DNA from: Watersipora subatra
Taxonomy: Eukaryota; Bryozoa; Gymnolaemata; Cheilostomatida; Watersiporidae
Direction of reading: 5' to 3'
Length of the DNA: 64,000 bases
Assembly (NCBI RefSeq): GCF_963576615.1
Contig: NC_088717.1
Span: forward strand, 59,508,749-59,572,748
The position numbers and the translations under genes were made by a program. Of this stretch, positions 49,097 through 62,659 are shown in pieces (position 1 is the first letter of the stretch; every line of letters starts with the position of its first letter). The notes below the pieces were generated by a model. That model did not search any database. It saw nothing but the letters and a program-made list of their open reading frames with translations, and was not told the DNA's origin.

Positions 49097-50365
49097 CCCT
49101 TTCAGGCCTGTTCCCGAATATTCCGGGATGAGTTCTGTTCTTTTGGGGCCTGATCCCGAATGTTTCGGGATAAATTGAGTGGCTTTATTGCTTAGCCTTT
49201 TAGCTACATCGGTTTTATTAATTCAGCAAACGAAATTTAAGAGCCTGGGCATCATTTTGATACCCAATATGTATTTGGACAATAAATTTTTCACTAACAA
49301 ATTACGCGATAGATATAAACTGTTCCGAAAATTTGTTGATTGCTGTTTTGGAAAAAGTTTATTTGGACGTTGGCAAACTCCTTAAGTGAATTAGACGTGG
49401 TAATCAGCTCAGGTGAAAAAAATAGCAACAAAAGTAATGTTCAAGAAGAATATTAGAATTTTCTCATGGAAGATGGTAAGTTTTACGTGGCACTGTATAG
49501 AATTAAACCGGTAAAAAACGATAAAAGAACCAGATTTTTTGTTGTGAATTTCAAACAAACTATATTCTAACGGTGTAAGATATGGATTTTTTATGCTACA
49601 CATGAATGTAACATCTTAATTAACTCTTTTGCAGGCATAGCAACATAATTTTCGTTTTGTGATACCGACGCTAATGGGCAAAGCGACTATTATGTCACCA
49701 CGCGAACGTTTTTATAACTCGATTTCTGGTTATAATTATGCCTCTTTAGTTTAATTTTTATACTAACAGCAAACTAAAAATAGATTGTTTTATGTTAGAA
49801 ACAAAAAAATCAGCCATTTTGAAAAATAAAAACGATCGCTTTTGCAATACTTGAACGAAAAATCTGAAATAAAAACATCTAGATAAATTTGGGAATTTTG
49901 TAGCTTGTTTCTGTTTTCTGAATGTTTTCTCAGAGTGCCACATCTATATTTTACCATCATGTCGTCCTCCAAAGGCTTTAGGCAAAGGCAAGGCTATATT
50001 GGAACAATAATAAGCACATGGTGTTTGATAATTTTGGTAGTGTTGTGACGTAATGTTGGTTCGAAGCTCGTAGCACCTGTTTTATTGCTTGGAATTGAGA
50101 AATCTTTTTTTTGATTTGCTGCTGATAAAGCTTCCTATCAATTTAACATAATCCAACATTGTCAGTACCCAAAGTCTGCTTGTAAGCTGCATTGAAACAT
50201 AGTCATTCACTTTGTTTCCTTTGCTGCAAAAAACAAATCTAGATTATTTTAAAAAGTACTCCAATTATACTCAATTTCGTGCAGCTCCAGTTTAATTGTA
50301 AGGCTACTGAAAAATTAATTTGGCTTGGGGGGCAGTCAACTGATAGCTAATTAGTACTGAATGGG
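49097..50365. mobile_element. Possible piggyBac-like TTAA element
   Basis: TTAA then CCCTTTCAGGCCTG at the left; at the right ctgaatggg then ctaa, which inverted resembles the left end (CCCATTCAG). Near the left end gcctgttcccgaatattccg and gcctgatcccgaatgtttcg form two direct copies 42 bp apart. No transposase. Weak case. Confidence 0.3.
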
Positions 50366-51059
50366 CTAAGGATGTTGATACTCACAAACTCGCCTTATCA
50401 TACATTTCGTAAAGATTAGCAAAATTTTACAGTTCATAAAATCTATTTAAGGAAAATCATATAAAACTCGCCTAGGGTGCCAACTACCTAATAATTCTCT
50501 TCCAGCTCATTGCAACTTCAAGTAATGGATGAGCTGCTTTTTGGCAAACATCTTTACAATTTTGCTCATTAAATCATGCAAACCTAAATCAAACCGTTTA
50601 CCGTAGAACATATTAAAATATTCTAGTACAGCAGTCACGGGTACTTCCAGCATTGTGAAAGGTAGGAGAAAGTGTGGAACATTGCGATGAAAAAAATATT
50701 TTCTTTACTGCTTGAAATGAGATGCTCAGATTAACTTGAAATTAACAAAGTAAATAGTATGACATCTTGAATTTGCTCACCTTCAATTACAGTTATTAAT
50801 CTTGATAATTATTAGCACTATTCAAAATTTACTCTATTCACACTGCTGTCCTAATGTACCCCAGCATGTGAGCATACATTGGGAAATTATGGAGGGTTCA
50901 TTGAGATATTTGTGTTTGTGGGTAGCACCCATGTGTATTTACAATAGCAACCATCATATGTAAATATTGAATTGAAATATTGCTAATTGCTAATACTGAG
51001 CTGAAAGCGTGAGCATAGGAAAGCATAGCACATGTTTATGTCAGAATACGCATGTTGTA
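50366..51059. other. Intergenic, nothing recognised
   Basis: AT-rich. tgtcctaatgtaccccagca near 50846 resembles ttcctgtcttaatgtaccca near 53626 and may belong to the flanking pogo element. Confidence 0.35.
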
Positions 51060-53532
51060 TTAGTTGAAATAAGATGGACGAGCAGTGAATTGCAATTTTA
51101 GGCACCCTTGCTGTGCCAACGCTAAGGTTGGATTACGCAAAACACTTTGTATGTTATCTTGTGACACTTCATCCTTGTCCTTTCCGTCAGTCAATACATA
51201 TGAATCCCCACAGCATTTTGAAACGTTCACTTTCATCCTACCATTCACAATATTCTGAACCTGTCCAACCTAATGCGCCACTGATCTGGCCCACTATATC
51301 GGACAACAAGTGCGCCTTCTTTCATTGTACTCTCCTCATTCTCACAATCCTCAAGAGCATCATCGTTATTTGACCTTAGAGCATTAGCTAGCACTTCACC
51401 AGCTTCATTGTCATTTTCACTACTTTTCTCTGAGGTCAGAACTTTCTTCCTTGATTTCCTTTGCTTGTTTACTTTGCCTGTAAAAGCATGACAAGTTATG
51501 GTAGAGTTCAACGTGAATTGTTTTGGAGTATCATCTTCATGCAGAGGTTTCTAAACTGCAAGGAAATTTAATTTTATGCCCATATATACTTACCTGTCTT
51601 TGTAGTAAATCGCTTTATCAATTGATCTTTCACTGGTGTATCAATAAGCACCAAGGACTTGCTTTGTCATGACCTGCCTCCAGCTTTGATCTGTCTCGGC
51701 GGGGCTTTTGGATATGGGTGCACTTCTTTTGGAGTAGTGAAAGTAGTACTAGCAGTTCTAGCTAGTGTTGCTCTGGCCAAACTTTAGTCAATGTACTTTC
51801 AGCCAATTCAGCAGCTAACATCTGGTTGCTTTCATCAGTAGGGACAGCTTTGTCTCTGACATATGATCCCAGAAAATCGTCATGTGTGAATACATCAGGG
51901 TTGAAGGGCCATATCCTAGCAACTCTGAGGCCTGATGTCAAATTTTTGCAAGTAATGGCTTTAGAGCAAGCTTGTCCATGTACTCCACCAATGTTGTTTA
52001 TGGAAATGGCTTTGCTTGGGTGATGCAACATTTAGTTGTTGAAGGCTGTGTTGAACTGACGTTTGAGTGGACTATATACTCTTCTGCCTAAAGGCTGGTT
52101 CACACTACCTATATCGTCATTTGTCAACATTTTCCTTTCGGCGTTCATCATCGGCTACATGAACCCTAAGCCGATGGCGTTGACAAAGCAACGCGGATAC
52201 GTCGGGAAAATTTGCAGCTGTCAAACCTTCCCGATTTTTACCAAGCAACGACGACCGCCTGTACAGTGTGAACCATTTCGGCAATGATAATTTACATAGC
52301 ATGATTTATTTACTTCCGTTTACAATAATTGCTACAGGTCAATAGTTGCTAGTATTCAATTTAAGCGTGCGAAAGCAGTTTCTTCGCGAAAAATTACAAA
52401 GAAAAACGAGAACACTATGTCACGGAGTATTTGCTAATGCAAGCACGGATGGGTTGTGACAGTGTAAACATTGTTATTATGGCCGATCACCAAAGTATTG
52501 TGGCATCAATGCCGAGACACGGCGATATAGTGTGAGCCAGCCTAAAGGGTTGTAGCTTGTGAGAACAATGTGGAGGAAATGTGAGCAAAGTTATTCTATT
52601 CTCCTTGGCATAAGGGTTTCAAATGTGATGTGGCTGATATGGTTGTCCATTAAAAGCAGCACTGGGTTAGCTGGGTTGCATAAAGTGTGCTTACAAAATG
52701 CTTCAACGAGGCGATAAAAACTTCACCAGTTATTTAGCAAGTCGGTTGCGTAAAACTAGTTGATCCTGAAGGTACTCCATTAAGGATATGAGGCATGAAG
52801 TGAACTCTGGGAAATATTAAAAATGGATGTATGGCATTCCCAAGACAAACGCATCATCCTAGTGTCACAAGAGTTCCTCTCTGTGCAGAGGTTAGCTGGA
52901 CTATTTGTTTAGACCATCTGTCTGTCAACACTTTCAAAGACCTGTGCGCTGTTGCCAACCCAGTTTCTTCGACATTATAAATGTGCTGCGCTTCCCGCTT
53001 TTCTCCACCAATGACTTCTCATGGTCATCATCTCAAGAACTCCTTGTCATTTGTTTTGTTAAATCTGCTAATCCGACCAAAAATAGCGGCCGCAGATGTT
53101 TGTACAATCAGCTGGGGAAACCGCTTTCTAAATCCATATAGCCAATTTAAGCCTGCTCACTCTGTTACTACCCAACTCGGTAGAAAAGTTGCATTCACTC
53201 AGATAGCATACTCATGAGCAAATTGTCGAACGATAACTGTTGTTAGCCCATGTTGAGGCTTGGCAGCAGTGAAAATGTAATTGCATAACATTGATTGCTG
53301 GTCATCTGTGAACACTGTCATCTGTTATTAAAGTGTGACTGAAAAGCACTGATGTTCTCAAGCTGTTTGATTTTGGCTTCAGCAACACGTCTGTGTAGGA
53401 TATGCCATGAGTGTCTGCAGCTTGGCGAATGGACAGGTTCTCTTTTAGTACTCAAGTAATTGCTACCCTTGTCGTTTCATCATCAGTGGGTAGCCCTCCA
53501 GGGTTTTTGGATTGATTGGCTTTTCTAGGCAT
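51060..53532 (-). pseudogene. pogo-type transposase, decayed
   Basis: Reading the minus strand from an ATG at 53532: MPRKANQSKNPGG, an HTH-like LKENLSIRQAADTHGISY, FRKRFPQLIVQTSAAA, IYNVDETGLATAHRSLKVL with the first catalytic Asp, MDNHISHITFETLM with the second, HCSHKLQP, and near the end LRVARIWPFNPDVFTHDDFL. This order is that of the DDE domain of pogo/jerky-type transposases. Stops and frameshifts are frequent. A 450-bp element interrupts it directly after HKLQP. Confidence 0.88.
52093..52542. mobile_element. Short inverted-repeat element nested in the pogo transposase
   Basis: GGCTGGTTCACACTA and the inverted right end GGCTGGCTCACACTA bound 450 bp. TAAA occurs directly at both borders (52089-52092, 52543-52546). 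Removing it restores the continuity of the transposase around LQP. The termini recall Harbinger-type elements, but the 4-bp duplication does not settle the family. Confidence 0.8.
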
Positions 53533-55852
53533 ATTGATAGATTTACAAATAATACAATTTTAAAAACTATTTCAACTTTTACAAAGAGCATGTTGTCTGG
53601 AGTACAATAAGACAGCATTCCAATGTTCCTGTCTTAATGTACCCAGTCTCCCATTTTTGGCACACTTTGGCTTATTGTTGTGAAACAAAATATTTATGAA
53701 ATAATTTTTTATAGCTTAGAGATTAAAAGTATTGCCAAGTCACAGTACTATTGAAATGTTTGCAAGTTAACTCTACTTCCACATACAGCCTTTTATTAGG
53801 ATAAATGATGAGAATTTTACATTCACTAATAAAATATAGATTCACTTACCATTCATCTGCATGTGCACCGTGTGCCAAATCCACATTTTCCTACATCAGT
53901 GCTTCCTAAATCATTACCTGTCATTTTGAATCCTGCTAGCATTCTGATTGGACATTTTGTTTGTTAGGAAACACCCACGTCCCAATGTACCCTATGTGCC
54001 CCACTTCCCCTACATGTGACGGTAATACATTTTTAAAAGTTTGTATAGTCTACACACAAGCAGACTGCAGTGTACTGCTTAACCTCTATTGAAAATAGGA
54101 ACTGCTATGTCAAATTTTAAGCAGTTTATAGTGAATGCAGAAATGTGGTTAGAAGGTTTAATTTTGACGCGATTTGTGTGGCTACGGTTTATGCCTTGTT
54201 TATACATTATTCATTACATTATTTGTAAATACTGGTTTTCTACTATTTTCATGGTTAAGTTACTTTTATTATTTTTTCCTCCAGTAGGTTTTAGTTAGAT
54301 CGTTTGACCAGCTGGACGTTGTGATGACGGTGTGTCTGGGAGTTTGAGCAGCAGTGAAAAAGAAATACATGATCGCATTCTTATTTAACTGCCACAATTT
54401 GGTTATTGATTAAAACAGAGGAGCCAGTACAACAAATAAACTTTTTCACAGGTGCTGAAATAAGTATACACACTGCGACCGTCCTTAGATGTATAACTTT
54501 TTCGACTACATGTAGTTCGTTTCTTAGATTTTCATGTTCCTATGGGCAGTGTTAAATATACCAATTTAGCACTGCCCATAGGATTATGAGCAAGCTTACC
54601 GCTTACGTACTGGTTTGAAGGTTATTATCGACATTTGTTTACACATGAATTTAATGCAACGAATCCAGAAATGCTGATTACGTAGCTAATAAAACTTATC
54701 ATGCGCTGAAAAAGATATTAGTGCCTAATTTGCAAGTTTTAAACTTAGGTAAGTTCATGCTAAGATATAGCGGTTCTCAATGCAGTACCCACGTGAATCA
54801 TAGCCTAACTTTTACTTACTATGTGTTTTTCATTAGAAGTTTAATAAAACTCAGGCACAAAGCCACCACAATAAGGGTGTGGTCCCGCCACATGCCTATG
54901 GCAGTTAAAATGCTAAACAATTATTATATGAGAAAATAAACGAATATTTCAAGTGGTTGGCCACGTGAAAAACAGGCTTGCTAAGCGGTTAGTTGGCGTC
55001 TGAAATAAATTGCGGTTTTATTGAATGTTAGACTAACACGCAGTATATCAGCGAGTCAAATCGAGTGAAGCGTTGAGAGCACAACTCTTGTACTAACGAT
55101 ATACGTAGTTAATAATCGGAATTCTAAATCCAGTTTTTGGCTACAACTAGCAGTGCTTACTCAATTATGAAATTAATACATGCAAACGGAAAATAAATCT
55201 AATTTTTAAAACTCTTTTCAAACCAAATAAGGGTGGCAATGTTTTTGAAAGTTGAATGACAACATGCACTAAAATATAGAAATCTAAGGACAGCAGGCGA
55301 GAAGTCGAGAACAATGTGTGTAATATCCTCTATTAGTCTATAACATCAACAGTAATCAACATCATTGCGCTAGCAAGTAGCATAATTGTAAGATTAGCAA
55401 AACCCATATTGAGCCTGTTAGTCACCGTACTGAGAAAACGATAACGTAATAAGAAGTTACAGAGAACAATGGCTTGCGTGTTACAGAATACCATTATTAA
55501 AATATACCAATCAGATCATTTGTGGAAGCACAACTCCCAATTCAAAGTGTTCAATAAAAGATATTAGATGATGATAGAGCATTGGATGTATATCACTTGA
55601 TATATTGGCAAAAATAACATGAGAATATTCTGTAGCACTGATAAACAAGTTATTAAAATACAATAAATAACTCCCACCAGCCCGCTGGTGATCTCCATGC
55701 TAGCCTCTCAAACAGCTGACCCTGTCTTATTACACATGCCAGTTAGAAATTAGGCCCCACACTACCTACTAAGAGGCAACTGATAAACTGTAACCAGTAC
55801 ACATAATACGTAACAACAGGTAATAGGATTGCGACTGACTAGCTTCGATCTA
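53533..55852. other. Intergenic, mostly nothing recognised
   Basis: Contains a 19-bp hairpin at 54539-54582 and, to about 54010, sequence that may be the outer part of the pogo element (cccaatgtaccctatg). No gene is seen. Confidence 0.4.
54539..54582. repeat. 19-bp hairpin, one mismatch
   Basis: cctatgggcagtgttaaat is inverted at 54564-54582 with a 6-base loop. Confidence 0.9.
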
Positions 55853-56186
55853 CTAGACGACTTTGACATCTTCATCCGAGTCGGCATATTGTTGAGCAGC
55901 GATGAGGCTATGGGAGCGTGTCAGCTCGTGTAGTGACATACGACAGTGACGATGACTGAGTGAGGGATAGTAACGCCGATATACCGTGTAAGCGATAACC
56001 ATTCCTAGCAAAGACCCTACCAAGACATCCTGCCAGTGATGATGATTGTCAACTGTTCTACTTATGGCCACACATGTCGCTAGGATTATAGGAATGATAC
56101 TGGTGACCAGCTTCCAACCTTGCCTGTCGCCATTTAGGGAAAATGTCTCCAGTTTACCAGATATGTAGAAGAACACCCACACGAGT
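55853..56186 (-). CDS. PLPP5: PLPP last exon with SRX5H motif
   Basis: Acceptor GCATGTTTTAG. Reads LVWVFFYISGKLETFSLNG, ISRTVDNHHHWQDVLVGSL and VYRRYYPSLS, to TAG at 55853. Confidence 0.95.
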
Positions 56187-59018
56187 CTAAAACATGCGAT
56201 CAGAAAGATTTATTATTGAACAGCATGATCAACATGAATTAAGGAGGATGCTTTAAAAATGGTAAGCAAATGCTCAATCTGCTAGATTTTGTTAGCTGAC
56301 AACTGCACATAACGACCAACCAGCGTGCACAATCTATATGTTGTGTGTTAACCTTTGCATGCCAAAATTATGTGTAGGCTATAACCTACACAGTAAAGCT
56401 CCATGAAGAATGCCCACTGGGGAAGCTTTTCCGACCCTCTATAATATCTGCAGCCAAACCAGAACATTGAACATCGTCACTCCACTCCACTTGCTCTTCA
56501 TGAATAAAACACCTGCAAGAACGGTTATTAGCACACAGGTCGCAATGTTTAACACATAATAGGTAACAGATAACGAAAGCAGCCAGCAAACCATGCTGAG
56601 TAAAAAGGGAAAGATATCATCTGTCTATAGAGCTTGTGCAAAAGCACATTCAAGCAACACGTATACTTGTTAAAATGCAATCCAATAGCAATACAACGAC
56701 CTGCAAAAACTATAACCACCTGCCACAACCACAATACCTTGTTACAGCCATAACAACATACATGTAATCGATTGCTACAGTACAGTCATACCTCTACATA
56801 TGAGCAAATTGAGATACGAGTAGAATTTCGAGCAAGTTTCTACCTTGAGATACGAGTAATCTTTGAGATACGAGCCGGTTCTTGATGGCCGCTATATGGC
56901 CAAGTATGCAAGAGGCTGCTTTTGAGAACAAATCGCTCAGGTTTTTCTTCGAATCAGTTTTAAGAGTTTTTATAGGGTTGCCTAATTATAGTAATGCAAG
57001 GGAAAAAGCGTCCAACCGCAACAAATAATACCAAATAAGACAAAATTAAAGTAAGTATTGTAAAAGATTGAAACTTAGCTTTAGGTGTGTGTTTAGTGAG
57101 CTAAATTCTTGTAAGTTAACTTCACAGAACTTCAGTTGCCTAGCCTCACAAAAGTTTAGGATACCGAACGCGCTGCTATCAAGTCTCTCTCAGACCACCA
57201 TTAGTCACTACGTCTGTCTCGAAGGTAAAAACGTACTTTAGTGTACATGGTAATGCTACATTTTACTGCAGATTTTAACAACTACATTACACCAATTAAA
57301 AACGCAATTTTCCTATGTAATACCCTGTTTAATGTGGTTTTCTCTTAGTACGGTACCGGATCATTTTGTAATTAGTTATTTTATATAGGAAATAGTGCTC
57401 AGACCCAAAACACATTAAGCTCATATGTCGAGGTATGGCTATACATAGTGACAACCAAAACAACCTACTACTGTACTTGGTTATAACTGCAACAAGCTGC
57501 CACAATTGTATTGATTTGCCACAGCCATAAAACCCTATTACAGCCAAAAACGTGTCAAGATCACAAGCCAAAACAACTTGTCACAGCAATGACAACTTGT
57601 CACAGCCATAACAACCAGTCACAGCCATGACAACTTGTCACAGCCATGACAACTTGTCACAGCAATGACAACTTGTCACAGCCATAACAACTTGTCACAG
57701 CCATAACAACCAGTCACAGCCATGACAACTTGTCACAGCCATGACAACTTGTCACAGCCATGACAACTTGTTACAGCCATGGCAACTTGTCACAGCCATA
57801 ACAACTTGTCACAGCCATGACAACTTGTCACAGCCATAACAACTTGTCACAGCCATAACAACTTTTCACAGCCATGACAACTTGTCACAGCCATAACAAC
57901 TTGTCACAGCCATGACAACTTGTCACAGCCATAACAACTTGTCACAGCCATGACACCTTGTCACAGCCATGACAACTTGTCACAGCCATAACAACTTGTC
58001 ACAGCCATAACAACCAGTCACAGTCATGACAACTTGTCACAGCCATGACAACTTGTCACAGCAATGACAACTTGTCACAGCCATAACAACTTGTCACAGC
58101 CATAACAACCAGTCACAGCCATGACAACTTGTCACAGCCATGACAACTTGTCACAGCCATGACAACTTGTTACAGCCATGGCAACTTGTCACAGCCATGG
58201 CAACTTGTCACAGCCATAACAACTTGTCACAGCCATGACAACTTGTCACAGCCATGACATCTGCCACAGCCATGACAACTTGTCACAGCCATAACAACTT
58301 GTCACAGCCACAACTTGTCACAGCCATGACAACTTGTCACAGCCATAACAACTTGTCACAGCCATGACAACTTGTAACAGCCATGACAACTTGTCACAGC
58401 CATAACAACTTGTCACAGCCATGACAACTTGTCACAGCCATGACATCTGCCACAGCCATGACAACTTGTCACAGCCATAACAACTTGTCACAGCCACAAC
58501 TTGTCACAGCCATGACAACTTGTCACAGCCATAACAACTTGTCACAGCCATGACAACTTGTAACAGCCATGACAACTTGTCACAGCCATGACAACTTGTC
58601 ACAGCCATGACATCTGCCACAGCCATGACAGCCAAGTCAACATCAGTGTTGCCAAAAGATGAGATTGCTAGCAACACGTATACAAACCTGTAGTAAAAGT
58701 CGGGACGAGGCCTACCCGCTGCCAACTTAATCACATTCACCACAGCACCATTGATGAGGCATGCGAGGCTGTAAGACATGAACGCTTCTCTCAAGTCTGA
58801 CCTGTCACGTGTCAGCAGGTACACTATGACTAGTATAAAAGGGCCTGAAAGTACACAACAACATGCTCTTTTTCATTCAAATAGTGACTTGATTTTAAAA
58901 TGCAAGCTTATAATATTATAACCTCTTGGCAAAAGGGAAATGTATCATACCTACGGCCAAGACTTCTGTCCATAGGACCCATGTTGGTACATAACTCACT
59001 CGCCTAGGATACTTGTAG
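55853..59018 (-). CDS. PLPP5: Phospholipid phosphatase, PLPP4/PLPP5 type (partial at the 5' end)
   Basis: A PAP2-superfamily membrane enzyme that removes phosphate from lipid phosphates such as diacylglycerol pyrophosphate and phosphatidate. Four exons: about 59018-58951, 58844-58688, 56512-56390 and 56186-55853, with phases 1, 2, 2 that agree. All three catalytic motifs are intact: KLAAGRPRP (KX6RP), PSGH in GRKSFPSGHSSWSF, and SRTVDNHHH (SRX5H). IRPEEIWLYKYP and HHHWQDVLVGSLLGM point to the PLPP4/5 branch; which of the two is not decided. About five membrane spans are visible. The first exon with the first span is not found. The last exon adds a Ser/Asp-rich tail ending in DVKVV. Intron 2 contains a Tigger-like element and a 1-kb array. 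Confidence 0.93.
56390..56512 (-). CDS. PLPP5: PLPP exon with PSGH motif
   Basis: Acceptor CGTTCTTGCAG, donor GTAGGT. Reads CFIHEEQVEWSDDVQCSG then IIEGRKSFPSGHSSWSFT. Confidence 0.95.
56783..57441. mobile_element. Tigger-like TA element in PLPP intron
   Basis: Left CAGTCATACCTCTACATATG and inverted right TAGCCATACCTCGACATATG, flanked by TA. It shares agaccaccattagtcactac and gtctgtctcgaaggtaaaaa with the copy at 38221 and has no array at the site where that copy and the one at 44817 do. Confidence 0.78.
57570..58633. repeat. 19-bp minisatellite, about 55 copies
   Basis: The unit is cagccatgacaacttgtca with an ataacaacc variant and occasional short units. A larger block with catctgccacagcc recurs near 58260, 58445 and 58610, showing duplication in larger pieces. 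It stops about 55 bp from the PLPP exon at 58688. Confidence 0.97.
58688..58844 (-). CDS. PLPP5: PLPP exon with KX6RP motif
   Basis: Acceptor GTGTACTTTCAG, donor GTTTGT. Reads PFILVIVYLLTRDRSDLREA and ends KLAAGRPRPDFYYR across the junction. Confidence 0.95.
58951..59018 (-). CDS. PLPP5: PLPP exon (5' boundary uncertain)
   Basis: Reads IRPEEIWLYKYPRRVSYVPT and WVLWTEVLAV before GTATGA. The best acceptor is the AG before 59018 (GAGCACTAG), which is weak; the frame is open up to a stop near 59095, so the exon may be longer. Confidence 0.75.
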
Positions 59019-59638
59019 AGCCATATTTCCTCAGGCCTTATGTTTCTAGTGCTCGGCTTGCCCCACTCACCTTCAATAACATTATATGTGTGACCTCAAA
59101 GTGTCAGCTAGGAATTAATACAAAAAAGGTTTATTGATCAGGGAGTGTGAAGCGTTGAAGGGACTACACCGAAACACCAAAACACAAACCATAAGAAGTA
59201 CTGGTACAAATGCAGAGTTGGGAGAGGTCAACCAGAAAAATTGTGGATAGGAATACAGTTTCGATATGCAAACATATATGCTTTTACAAATACAGAGTAG
59301 AGACATGTAAAACGTGAAATGTTGATACGATTGCAAAGTCGAGACATGTAAAACATGAAATGTTGATACGATTACAGAGTTGAGACGTGTAAAACATATG
59401 AAATGTTGATACAAATGAAGAGTCAAACTATGTAAAACATGAAATGCTAATACGAATACCAACATGCGTTAGAGCAAACATTCTTACAACACTACGTTAT
59501 ACTTTATTAATTCATTAAACTGCTCAATAACTTAACATAATACAATTTAGGAAATTGCATACAGCGTTAACACAAATGTATTAGAAAATATATGTATGTA
59601 AAAATTAATGTAGATGATGTGGATAAAAACAAAAATCT
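59019..59638. other. PLPP intron or 5' region, nothing certain
   Basis: A loose repeat of gtaaaacatgaaatgttgat spaced about 50 bp at 59304-59460 is visible. The missing PLPP 5' exon was not found. Confidence 0.4.
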
Positions 59639-59639
59639 A

Positions 59640-60268
59640 AAATAGAATTATCACTGACCCTCTGTACACCAGAAGACAAGAAGTAGAATTATTACTGACC
59701 TTCTGTACACCAGAAGATAAGAAATAGGATTATCACTGACCCTCTGTACACCAGAAGACAAGAAGTAGAATTATTACCGACCATCTGTACACCAGAAGAC
59801 AAGAAGTAGAATTATCACTGACCCTCTGTACACCAGAAGACAAGAAGTAGAATTATTACTGACCTTCTGTACACCAGAAGACAAGAAATAGAATTATCAC
59901 TGACTCTCGGTACACCAGAAGACGAGAAATAGAATTATCACTGACTCTCTGTACACCAGAAGACAAGAAATAGAATTATTTCTGACCTTCTGTACACCAG
60001 AAGACGAGAAATAGAATTATTACCGACCATCTGTACACCAGAAGACAAGAAATAGAATTATTACTGACCTTCTGTACACCAGAAGACGAGAAATAGAATT
60101 ATTACTGACCTTCTGTACACCAGAAGACAAGAAATAGAATTATCACTGACTCTCGGTACACCAGAAGACGAGAAATAGAATTATCACTGACCCTCTGTAC
60201 ACCAGAAGACAAGAAATAGAATTATTACTGACCTTCTGTACACCAGAAGATAAGAAATAGGATTATTC
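59640..60268. repeat. 41-bp minisatellite, about 15 copies
   Basis: ctgaccctctgtacaccaga followed by agacaagaagtagaattatc a; variants cttctgt and ctctcgg. Confidence 0.96.
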
Positions 60269-62655
60269 TGGTACAGAGCTCCAAACAGAAAGGAATCACC
60301 CGACTCACAAGAGAACTTCTGCGTGATGACTGTCTCGTGATGCGCTGATGCCTCATCCTCCACTTACTTCCTTCTATGAATTATACATGCAAAAGTGATC
60401 TATTACGGTGAGGCTAAGCATTATGTTGACCCTTCAGAAATAAATTAGAAAGTGCCGAGTATGATATTATGATGAAGTCAATGTTAAACACTTCAGAAAA
60501 CTGAAAACACTGTCACATTATTAGGATCCCTAGAAATTCCTTGACATCATGAAACAATATTTTCAAATAAAGCCAGTTGATTTAGGACAGTAAAATATAT
60601 CTCATATACAAGCAGTTGGCCAGGAAGGGGATTAGGCAGGGGATTAGGGAGGGGATTAGAAAGGGTTGAGATAAGCAATGAGATCAATGAGGAAATAGTA
60701 AGTGAAAGAGAATGGCCACGGGTGACAATTATTCCTACACCCTTTTCAAAGATGGTGTGAGTCCCACATGATCACAACTAGCTGATAGCAGAAAGCTTAC
60801 TCTAGACAATAGCAGATATATAGGAGAGGAAGACATAGCCGAAGAATCAAGTGGGAAGATGTGAGAAGCGAGACATCCCTTAAAAGTTGTAATAAGCTGG
60901 CGAGCTAAGCTGCCAGTTGGACATACAGATCAATAGTCTGTCGAACAATCTAGTATAGCTGCACTGCTCAAGTTAACGAGTACAAAAAACTTTGCTCAGT
61001 TTATGAAAAGATGTAAAGTTCACACTATTGAAAACCTGAAGGAACAACTCTTAAGGTGACTTAAGAGTTGTCTACTTCTTCAATAGACAGAGCATTGGTG
61101 CTGTTTTGAGGTTCTGTGAAATCTTTGTGTAATTATTTTGACTGTTAATTTCAAGACTAGCTACTGAATAAAAATTGATTTTTAATATATACTATTTGTA
61201 ATGCGTGTACCATTTAGTATATCAAACCAGTATCGATTATGTGATTGTATCTTTTTTGAATATAAAGTTAACTATTTATAATCTCATCAGACAGCTCTAT
61301 TCTAATTCTAGAAGAGAAGACGATTCACATTTGTTGATTACAGTGAAGGAAAAATATTTTAAAAACACCACAGATCACACAGTTCTTCAATTTCACTACT
61401 AAAATACAGATAAGTTTATATAAACAATTATTCTGATAGGTTCAACTTATTATCCTCTTTTGTAATTATATAACAGCTAATTGCTATCTTTTTGATGGAG
61501 TTTTCACAAGAGAAAGCCACAAAGATATTTTAGACCTCCAATAGCGTATGGAGCTATATAAACAAAAATCAAGTAGGATTAACAAACCTGGAGACTGAGA
61601 AGAAGTCTGAGCTATCCCGTGCCCGATTACCTTTCAGTACCCATTAAGTTATAGTCATCTACAAGCAAAGATTAGACCAAGTGAAATAATATTTTATTTC
61701 TAAAATCTGCAATTAATACTGTGTTGTAATCATTAGATGATCACTGCAACCGCTTTAAACTGGACAAAATAAAACTCATGTAATTGATACAACGTATGAA
61801 TCTATATATAAAGTCTTATCGAAATCAGATGAGTTAAAACTAATTTCCTAAAATGGCCACAATATTTAGAATGAACAGGCCATTACATCCTTCACTACAT
61901 ATCGGCTTGCAAATAGCAAACCTGAATAGCAAGGACATTGGGCTATCATATTTTACTACGACCTCAGATCTGTAAAGAAAAAGGCATATTTCTGTATACA
62001 TAATTGTGGGGGAAAAAACATTGTTTGTTACGCATTGCATTAAATTCCTATCTCTCAGTCTGAGCTATAAGAAAAGGGCATAGAGCTTTTACACAACTCT
62101 CATTGAAGGCATTCAGACACTGCTAAATATATGTCGACAACTAGAAGATTTAGATACTTACAGTCTGTTGTTGACATATATTGGTTTTTCATATTTTGTA
62201 CACTATACATTTGCTTTGCAATCAATACAGGCAACAAAGTAGTACCATATAAATATTCAACCAAGAGTAATGAAAAAAACACAAGATCAATGGTATGCAT
62301 ACCTGATATATTGTTGGATGATAACTAATTTATGTCATCTATGAAGCGCTACAACACGTGAAAACATTTACCTTTTTAAATAATAGTGTCATATATCATT
62401 AACTTTTTAACTAAAGGGTTATTTTTCATTTTGTCCATTGATCAATGTAACAGCGCTAAACCATGAATAAATAACGTAAGTATAACAAGCTTTTAGGTTT
62501 CCAATAAACCTCAAGTTTAGACCTAGATGGAAAAGATATCCTGCTAATCAGAAACTTGTACATATATTGGGAACAAACGACATGCATAAAAATTGATAAC
62601 GCAATTAGTGAGTTGAAACGGTTTAAAAGAGCAAAACAGGAATGTGTTTTTTTAC
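60269..62655. other. Intergenic, nothing recognised
   Basis: A short ggattaggnagggg triplicate at 60627-60666 and an 11-bp hairpin at 61044-61071 (acaactcttaa, 6-base loop). Open frames are short and carry no familiar motif. Confidence 0.4.
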
Positions 62656-62659
62656 CAGA